Source of the DNA: Margaritifera margaritifera
Lineage: Eukaryota; Mollusca; Bivalvia; Unionida; Margaritiferidae
Assembly: GCA_029931535.1 (NCBI GenBank)
Contig: JAQPZY010001695.1
Location: 1,609,001-1,673,000, forward strand
Direction: 5' to 3'
DNA length: 64,000 nt
Positions 59,242 to 64,000 of this stretch are shown here, piece by piece (the stretch's first letter is position 1; the number at the start of each line of letters is the position of its first letter). The position numbers and the translations under genes are program-made. Below the pieces are notes generated by a model. That model was not told where the DNA came from, made no database searches, and was given only the letters and a program-made list of their open reading frames with translations.

Positions 59242-59472
59242 TTTGAGGTTTTGGAAAATGCTTTGCTGTCTGAACAAGTGGAAGACTTTCGAGTGCACAC
59301 GTTAGAACCTCACAAGATCGTACGGTTACCTAATCATCAAATTGTCACTCGTCCTTTACAAAAAGTGTACCAAATCGTGTACCAGAAGCGAGTGAGACTT
59401 CCAGACCACACCACTTTACATTACGGACACGCCGATCTGCAGTATAAAAAAGGGCACCCCTTCCAAACCTAA
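59242..59472 (+). other. Open stretch after the polymerase remnant, unrecognised
   Basis: A different frame from the polymerase is open here (FEVLENALLSEQVEDFRVHT, VRLPDHTTLHYGHADLQYKK) up to TAA 59470-59472. It has no ATG of its own and no family match that I recognise. It may be the 3' end of a gene joined to the polymerase remnant by deletion. Confidence 0.3.
59443..59449 (+). promoter_or_regulatory. TATA box of the BIR gene
   Basis: TATAAAA, 74 nt before the ATG of the BIR gene, followed by AGGGCACCCC. Confidence 0.45.
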
Positions 59473-59522
59473 CCATTCATTCTGACTTTCAACGTTGACC
59501 GAGCAAGAAGAAGAAAAAAAAG

Positions 59523-60131
59523 ATGAGTAATTTTGTCATCCTCCCACCAAAGATGAATAAGAATACTCATGCCACCCACCCACCGAGGGAGAAATCTAGT
59601 GGTGTGAACTCCAAGTACCATTACGACTTGGAGTGCGATGCAGGGCCATGCGACGAGACGGATTCCGTAAGCGTTGACAGCATCGATTCACACGATCAGA
59701 CGGATGCCGTACGCTTGGACATCGTCGATGCAGCACGTGTGCCTCACCGTCCCTCTAGAGATGCAGGACGACCTTTCTTCTTTATTGGGAAGAATGCTAA
59801 ACGTACATGTGAATGTCATAAAGAATTGACGATACCTGTGGCTTTGCCTGGTTATTCCAAGTATGATCATCGACTCGAGACGTTCAAAGACAAGTGGCCT
59901 AAATATCTACTACAATCCACTACTGACAAAGCTTTAGCCAGATCTGGATTTATCTACTTGGGAGAAGGAGATAAAGTTCAATGTTTCAGTTGCGGTGTGA
60001 GACTTCACCAATGGGAGCCTACCGACTCAGCTTACATTGAACTTGTCAGATGGTCTCCGCACTGTCAGTTCTTACCTTTAGTGGCCTCAGAAGAGTACGG
60101 GTACGATGAGCCAGATGCCAAGAAGAAGTAA
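59523..60131 (+). CDS. BIR-domain (IAP-like) protein
   Basis: 202 residues. A Ser/Asp-rich N-terminal half is followed by one BIR domain at about residues 115-185: RLETFKDKWP, ALARSGFIYLGEGDKVQCFS, CGVRLHQWEPTD, RWSPHCQF. BIR domains bind zinc through Cys, Cys, His, Cys and inhibit caspases or act in ubiquitin ligases. Here both first Cys and the last Cys are present, but the conserved His (in the EHxxW position) is Leu; a His immediately before the last Cys might substitute. BIR genes are common accessory genes of Polintons and other animal DNA viruses. The stop at 60129-60131 is followed at once by another open frame (next entry) that lacks an ATG, so the original protein may have been longer. 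Confidence 0.82.
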   Translation: MSNFVILPPKMNKNTHATHPPREKSSGVNSKYHYDLECDAGPCDETDSVSVDSIDSHDQTDAVRLDIVDAARVPHRPSRDAGRPFFFIGKNAKRTCECHKELTIPVALPGYSKYDHRLETFKDKWPKYLLQSTTDKALARSGFIYLGEGDKVQCFSCGVRLHQWEPTDSAYIELVRWSPHCQFLPLVASEEYGYDEPDAKKK

Positions 60132-60742
60132 AAAAACATGTCGGAGGATACGATACTTTACAAGAATACATTTGTGGTTTACCTTTGGAGCTGCGAGAAC
60201 GCATTTACCAGTATTTTGTCCCTAGTTTAGAAGATCGCATTCGTGACTTGCCTTCGAAGTTGCGAGTATGCATTTACAAAGAATTTGTCCAGAACCAAGT
60301 GAAACGCAAACTCAAAGTCATTCCTCGATTTGCACACTACCGTGACTTTCACCGTATCAGAAATCTGATTCTGGACAATAACTATCACCGCTATCGTGAA
60401 GAACACAAAAGAGAGTTACTTCTTTCCAAATCGGAAACTTTACCAAAACACATTCGTGGCTTGCCTTTGGAAGTGCGAGAACACATTTACCAAGAGTTTG
60501 TCAAGTTACAAGTGAAACGCAAACTCAAAGTCATTTCTCGAGCTGTACACTATGCTTACTTCCAAAGTCATAGAAGACTGATTCTGGGAAACTTCTATCG
60601 CTGGCACCACGTTGAAGGAGACTATCTCAAAAGGTACCAACCTTGGGAACCTGGATATAAAAACATGCCACCCAAGATACCTACCTTAGCCATCTCACCC
60701 TATAAAAGCTCACCATGCCTGATCTGTGGTCTTCACTTGTGA
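60110..60742 (+). CDS. Protein with three LPxELR-type repeats (SOCS/F-box-like motif), no start codon
   Basis: The frame opens at 60110 inside the end of the BIR gene and has no ATG until its last quarter. It carries three repeats: LPLELRERIYQYFV, LPSKLRVCIYKEFV and LPLEVREHIYQEFV. The last two are each followed by a QVKRKLKVI helix and a Tyr/His/Arg-rich stretch. The LP.ELR..IY pattern resembles F-box and SOCS-box-like motifs that recruit ubiquitin ligases, but this is only resemblance. The missing ATG and the -1 frame relative to the BIR gene suggest that the two were once one protein, separated by an indel near 60,115-60,135. The slippery-looking A AAA AAC lies after the BIR stop codon, so programmed frameshifting is unlikely. 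Confidence 0.55.
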   Translation, partial: ARCQEEVKKHVGGYDTLQEYICGLPLELRERIYQYFVPSLEDRIRDLPSKLRVCIYKEFVQNQVKRKLKVIPRFAHYRDFHRIRNLILDNNYHRYREEHKRELLLSKSETLPKHIRGLPLEVREHIYQEFVKLQVKRKLKVISRAVHYAYFQSHRRLILGNFYRWHHVEGDYLKRYQPWEPGYKNMPPKIPTLAISPYKSSPCLICGLHL

Positions 60743-61002
60743 AACGTATTCCGTGGAAGGAAGTCAACGATCGTGTTCAGACCTTAGAGGATTATAAAGA
60801 CTTGATACAAGAACTGTTTCCATTGAATTTTGGACGCTATGCAGTGTGTCTCTTAGTGACTACCTTTCTTGGATTTCGTTTTCCAGGACATTCGTTGTGG
60901 AGTATTTTTGAGGACAAGTGTTTGCCTTGGATTATTTTGGAGGACCCGTGGTTGTTTTGGACTATTTTGATAAACCATCAAAAAAAAAAAACAACAACAT
61001 GA
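60715..61002 (+). CDS. Small protein of unknown function
   Basis: 95 residues from the ATG at 60715, overlapping the previous frame by 28 nt. It has a charged N-terminal half (RVQTLEDYKDLIQELF), a hydrophobic segment (YAVCLLVTTFLGF) and Trp-rich repeats (SLWSIFEDKCLPWIILEDPW). A TATAAAA at 60701-60707 lies only 8 nt before this ATG, so the true start may differ. I do not recognise the family. Confidence 0.4.
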   Translation: MPDLWSSLVKRIPWKEVNDRVQTLEDYKDLIQELFPLNFGRYAVCLLVTTFLGFRFPGHSLWSIFEDKCLPWIILEDPWLFWTILINHQKKKTTT

Positions 61003-61271
61003 GCATTCATGCTTTATCGGTACACGAAAGACAAATTATACTCAAAGTGTTGAGAGTGGTGATGAACATCACAAGTGGGGTACCTCCGTGTGAAGAAGAC
61101 ATTAGTCAAACTTTATCTTGCCTTGACACGTTTGAAGAAGTGTGCCTTGTTAGTTGGATGCACCAACAACTTACCGGTTGGAAAGATGTACGTGACTGGA
61201 AAAGTGTTGGTTTCGATGTTTGGCTACAAGAAGTACCACAGTTTGCCAAAGATCTGGCCCGTCACCACTAA
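60999..61271 (+). CDS. Small protein of unknown function
   Basis: 90 residues from the ATG at 60999, after an A-rich tract. It starts MSIHALSVHERQIILKVLRV and contains VCLVSWMHQQLTGWKDVRDW; it is predicted to be mainly helical and soluble. Its start overlaps the stop of the preceding frame by four bases (ATGA), a compact arrangement typical of viral genomes. No known motif. Confidence 0.45.
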   Translation: MSIHALSVHERQIILKVLRVVMNITSGVPPCEEDISQTLSCLDTFEEVCLVSWMHQQLTGWKDVRDWKSVGFDVWLQEVPQFAKDLARHH

Positions 61272-61312
61272 GTGTCCAAAAGTGAAATGGGAACCTAATT
61301 CACACACAAAAA

Positions 61313-61618
61313 ATGAACTTAGAAACCATCCTGGAAGAAGAACCTGACACAACAGAGAAAGACCACACCGTTGTCGTCGTCCAAATACAACCCTCTGAGG
61401 AACACACCCCCTCCTTACCGTCAGAGATATTTCATTCTTCCACCAGAACAAAGACGAACAGAATAATACTACCACCAGTGCCTGGGCCTTCCATTCCTAG
61501 CACACCAGAATGTTGTACATTGACTTGTTTATACAGAACTTTCATTCTTTTAGTGGTAGCCTTAATCTTGTACCTGACCATTTTTTCGGTCTGCATTTTT
61601 GTCCTTCATGACTTCTAA
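61313..61618 (+). CDS. Tail-anchored membrane protein of unknown function
   Basis: 101 residues. An acidic start (MNLETILEEEPDTTEKD), a Pro/Ser-rich middle (LPPVPGPSIPSTPE), a CCTLTC cluster, and a single hydrophobic segment at about residues 76-97 (FILLVVALILYLTIFSVCIF) with only a few residues after it. This is the layout of a tail-anchored or single-pass protein. The family is not recognised. Confidence 0.5.
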   Translation: MNLETILEEEPDTTEKDHTVVVVQIQPSEEHTPSLPSEIFHSSTRTKTNRIILPPVPGPSIPSTPECCTLTCLYRTFILLVVALILYLTIFSVCIFVLHDF

Positions 61619-61683
61619 AAAAAATGTTTTTGTTTGTTGTGTTGGTTTGTTTTACCAAAAAAAACATAAACGTGTATGAAACG

Positions 61684-61690
61684 TATAAAA
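61684..61690 (+). promoter_or_regulatory. TATA box of the ATPase gene
   Basis: TATAAAA, 48 nt before the ATPase ATG, in the intergenic gap after the tail-anchored protein gene. Confidence 0.5.
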
Positions 61691-61737
61691 TGTCTTGAGT
61701 CTTTTGTCTTCTTCTCAAAAATCTTCCTACCTCAGTC

Positions 61738-62481
61738 ATGGCTACATCATCTTCTTCTGCCTCGTCTACCTCTTCTGCTTCTTCTGTAGTCAAAGTGATT
61801 GACGAAAAGTTAGATCGTGCCAGTTGGAATGCTTTGTATCTCCGCCATCCTTTTAGCATGTTAATTGCTGGACCCAGTGGTTCAGGCAAAACCGAATTTG
61901 TCAAACGTTTGATCGAACAAAAATCTCATCTGTTCGATCGTCCACCTCAACGTATCGTGTGGTGTTACAAAGAGTGGCAAAAGTCTTACACACTACTCCA
62001 AGAAAGTCAAGGAGAAACCATTTCATTTGTAGAAGGCATCCCTCGCGAAGACGATGGAATAGTGTCTGACGTGAGTCAAACACATCTGGTCATCTTCGAC
62101 GACATGTTAGGAGAAGACGAAGAAGAAATTAAACTTTGATTTACACGAAAAGGACACCATCGTAATGCTAGTATTGTATACATTACTCAAAATTTATTTC
62201 AACAAAGTAAAGCCCATCGTACCATCAGTCTCAACGCTCATTACGTGGTCTTGTTTAAAAGCCCCAGAGACAAATCTCAAGTACAAGTGTTAGCCAAACA
62301 GTTAGGTGCTTCTTGGTTGAATTATGCGTACGACGATGCCACTCAAACCCCTCACGAGTATTTACTCATCGACTTAAAACCCACCACTCCTGACTATTTG
62401 AGATTTCGTGCTCAATTATTTCACCCTTGGGGTCAAGAAGGTGGTCCTGTCATTTACACGTCCCCTTCAGCCAATTTGTAA
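61738..62481 (+). pseudogene. A32/FtsK-type genome-packaging ATPase, one in-frame stop
   Basis: The frame of 247 codons matches the usual size of Polinton/adintovirus packaging ATPases. After a Ser/Ala-rich leader come Walker A (AGPSGSGKTEFVKRL, about residues 42-56) and Walker B (HLVIFDDMLGE, about 119-129). TGA at 62137-62139 interrupts it at codon 134. Beyond the stop the same frame continues with the expected sensor-like ASIVYITQNLFQQ and SLNAHYVVLFKSPRDKSQVQ, ending at TAA 62479-62481. Everything but the single stop is intact, so the inactivation looks recent compared with the polymerase. The ATPase pumps DNA into the capsid in related viruses. Confidence 0.82.
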
Positions 62482-62496
62482 AAAAAGAAAAAAAAA

Positions 62497-62506
62497 TATA
62501 TAAAAA
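62497..62506 (+). promoter_or_regulatory. TATA box of the first pX-like gene
   Basis: TATATAAAAA, 47 nt before the ATG at 62544. Confidence 0.5.
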
Positions 62507-62543
62507 CAGCCACTACGTCATTTCTGTCTCACACTCTTTCGAG

Positions 62544-62828
62544 ATGACTTCCTTTCAAGCTCATCCTTCGGCTAAATTGATTCGTGCCTTGTATGGCATC
62601 AGTCGTGAAAAAAATGCACAAGTCCGTGCTCATTTGTTAGAAGCTAGTCTTAAAGAAGTGTTACGATGGTTTACTTTGACAGCACGTCAATTACTGCAAG
62701 GCATCATTCACATTCCTCATCAAACTCAACGTTTTTTTCAAAAACATAAAGGGGCATTGTCACAACTAGCCGATCCTAGAATCGATTCACAGACTAAAAA
62801 AACAAATCATTTTAACCCCTGGAGGTAG
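62544..62828 (+). pseudogene. pX-like protein, first copy, frame-broken
   Basis: From the ATG at 62544 the frame encodes a helical basic protein (SAKLIRALYGISREKN, LKEVLRWFTLTARQLLQG, FFQKHKGALSQLADPR) with the same layout as the complete relative at 63,496: helix, short conserved middle, and a helix before a glycine-rich hydrophobic tail. The frame ends at 62828, but a neighbouring frame contains the glycine-rich tail (PGGSGSLGGVMIRSLLKW) starting just after an A-run at about 62,796-62,802. A one-base slip in the A-run is the likely cause. pX/mu-like proteins are minor core proteins of adenovirus-related elements. Confidence 0.55.
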
Positions 62829-62878
62829 CGGTTCTTTAGGAGGGGTCATGATTCGTTCACTTTTGAAATGGGATCCTA

Positions 62879-63445
62879 ATGCCCAAGCCAAAAAACCCAA
62901 AACACCAAAAAAGAAGAAAAGTCCAAAAAAGAAACCCCCCCCAAAAAAAGAAAAGTTCTGCCAAGAAGAAAAAAACACCCACTGCCACCACCACTGGCAC
63001 CCGCAAGAGATGTACTGCTGCCAGGACGCAAACGTACAACTGCAAGACACCACCACCATCACCACCAGCAGTGACGAGGTCTCCTTTTGCGTCCACATCT
63101 TCATCTTTGTCTTCTTCTTCACCACCCTTCACGATGATGCCTGCCAAACCAGACTTAAGACAACTGTTTCCTAATTTGATGCAAAAATGGAAACCCATTT
63201 CGAAAGTCACCACGTCGGGACCCTCGACGACATCGGCTGATTTGGCCATGGCAGCAGCGGCGAACAAAGTATCTTCCCCTAAAACCAAAGTCCAAGAGAG
63301 AACCGGCATATTACAAAGTTTAGTGGATTTATCCAAAGAAGAATTGAGACGATTTAGTCCGTTGAAAACACCTCAACGTCGAGTGATGCCTGTCGTGAAG
63401 TTGGTACGTCGTGCAGACAATCAGTGGAGACGTGTTCCAGTATAA
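62879..63445 (+). CDS. Lysine/serine-rich putative core protein
   Basis: 188 codons from the ATG at 62879, which overlaps the tail of the preceding gene in another frame. It has a very basic N-terminal third (Lys-Pro repeats), a Thr/Pro/Ser-rich middle and a more structured C-terminal third (LRQLFPNLMQKWKPIS, ILQSLVDLSKEELRRFSPL). A C-run at about 62,934-62,942 marks a point where the Lys/Pro-rich coding switches frames, so this may originally have been one protein with the preceding entry. The true start is uncertain. The composition suggests DNA binding in the virion. Confidence 0.45.
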   Translation: MPKPKNPKHQKRRKVQKRNPPQKKKSSAKKKKTPTATTTGTRKRCTAARTQTYNCKTPPPSPPAVTRSPFASTSSSLSSSSPPFTMMPAKPDLRQLFPNLMQKWKPISKVTTSGPSTTSADLAMAAAANKVSSPKTKVQERTGILQSLVDLSKEELRRFSPLKTPQRRVMPVVKLVRRADNQWRRVPV

Positions 63446-63447
63446 AA
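63441..63447 (+). promoter_or_regulatory. TATA box of the second pX-like gene
   Basis: TATAAAA, 49 nt before the ATG at 63496, overlapping the end of the previous gene. Confidence 0.5.
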
Positions 63448-63495
63448 TAGAAGGGTACACTGCCAGAGACTTCAGACTTACTCCTCACCTCTAAG

Positions 63496-63909
63496 ATGGC
63501 TCCCAAACGTGCACACCACCAAAAAAAGAAGAAAAGCAAAAAAGGACGACTTCCACCTCGTCTGACAAAACATTGGGACGTCTTGTCTGTCCTGACCAAA
63601 TCCAGTCCTCCCATGCGAAAACAACTCATTCAAACAGCCCCCAAAGAAATCATCGATACCGTGTGTGAATGTTGTTTGAACGTTTTGAAAGGAACGGTAC
63701 CTTTGTCCAAGATACAGAAACAAAAATTAGGCAAACATCGGAACGTTCTTCGTCAAATGGTGAAAAAGAAAATACCTCTTCAACAAAAGAAAAAAATGTT
63801 GGTGCAACGAGGAGGATTTCTACCTATGCTGATAGGACCGTTGTTAAAAATAGCAGCTCCTTTGTTAGGAACGATTGCTGGACTCCTTTTAGGAGGTGTC
63901 ATGCGATAA
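63496..63909 (+). CDS. pX-like basic protein with hydrophobic C-terminus, intact
   Basis: 137 residues. A basic start (KRAHHQKKKKSKKGRLPPR), then the conserved middle with EIIDTVCECCLNVLKG, VPLSKIQKQKLGKHRNVLRQ and KKIPLQQKKKMLVQ, ending in a glycine-rich hydrophobic tail GGFLPMLIGPLLKIA. This pattern is a recurrent gene of Polintons/Mavericks, likened to adenoviral pX/mu core or membrane-active proteins. It is intact and has its own TATA box. The sequence after its stop up to 64,000 has no gene that I can identify. Confidence 0.75.
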   Translation: MAPKRAHHQKKKKSKKGRLPPRLTKHWDVLSVLTKSSPPMRKQLIQTAPKEIIDTVCECCLNVLKGTVPLSKIQKQKLGKHRNVLRQMVKKKIPLQQKKKMLVQRGGFLPMLIGPLLKIAAPLLGTIAGLLLGGVMR

Positions 63910-64000
63910 CAAAAACAAAAGAAGATAAAAAGGACCACCCTTCTCTGAAAAGACCACACCTTTTTGGTACCTTTGGATGAAATGGAAGGACGAAAACTGA

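Larger units (their letters stand above)
57283..64000. mobile_element. Polinton/Maverick (adintovirus-like) element, left part
   Basis: A dense block of short intronless genes unlike the rest of the window, one leftward then all others rightward. Diagnostic genes: protein-primed DNA polymerase N-terminal region, A32/FtsK-type packaging ATPase and pX-like basic/hydrophobic proteins. Accessory genes: NUMOD/HNH nuclease, BIR protein, LPxELR-repeat protein. Left end approximate (poly(A) signal of the HNH gene); the element continues past 64,000. Integrase, capsid proteins and protease are not seen here. Nonsense codons and frame breaks in at least four genes mark it as an old integrated copy. Confidence 0.8.

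Noticed and set aside
60128..60142. Programmed -1 frameshift at A AAA AAC linking the BIR and repeat frames
   Set aside because: The BIR stop codon comes before the heptamer, so a ribosome would terminate first; an indel is more likely.
62857..63336. 159-codon minus-strand gene
   Set aside because: It is antisense to the lysine/serine-rich core gene and made of low-complexity Val/Phe/Gly runs.

Overview
This is animal nuclear DNA: AT-rich, with introns, long (TA)n and (AAT)n microsatellites, tRNA-derived SINEs, LINEs, LTR and DIRS retrotransposons and a Polinton/Maverick-type element. The repeat types (a GGCCGAGTGG-headed SINE, degenerate 145-bp repeats ending in a GGACGG-type tail) and the Roc-COR gene suggest a marine invertebrate, most likely a mollusc and perhaps a bivalve. 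I cannot name the species.

360-46,248, minus strand: one large host gene. Eight exons between 13,577 and 360 join with consistent splice phases and encode a Roc GTPase (G1 P-loop, DFAGQ G3, THSD G4) followed by a COR domain; the 3' end lies outside the window on the left. Upstream of them are seven phase-1 mini-exons of 48-57 nt. Two together encode a single transmembrane helix and the others encode charged linker. If they belong to the same transcript, the product is a membrane-anchored Roc-COR protein. Its first exons lie further upstream and were not found.

14.2-43.2 kb: this linker region has been expanded as a tandem array of a roughly 4.37-kb unit carrying a decayed LINE, a SINE and one 19-codon mini-exon. 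Two units carry a 6.6-kb Ty3/Gypsy element at the identical site with the same AAAC target duplication; the unit 3/unit 4 junction shows the empty site. The element has integrase upstream of reverse transcriptase (GMR1-like order), a SCAN-like capsid, a tRNA-Pro-type primer site and one in-frame UAA between gag-protease and pol. Each copy has different lesions.

43.2-47.5 kb holds older, diverged duplications of the same locus. 47.5-50.3 kb is a decayed DIRS-type (tyrosine recombinase) retrotransposon split by a 145-bp tandem repeat. 50.5-51.8 kb is a 50-bp palindromic satellite with an inverted copy. 51.8-56.2 kb has no recognisable gene.

About 57.3 kb to the window end is the left part of a Polinton/Maverick (adintovirus-like) element: a leftward NUMOD/HNH endonuclease, then rightward a broken and truncated protein-primed DNA polymerase N-terminal region, a BIR protein, a protein with three LPxELR-type repeats, small unknown proteins, a tail-anchored membrane protein, an FtsK/A32-type packaging ATPase broken by one stop, and pX-like basic proteins. 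Several genes have their own TATA box about 50 nt before the ATG. Capsid, protease and integrase genes are not in the window and may lie to the right. Premature stops and frame breaks show that this copy is decaying.
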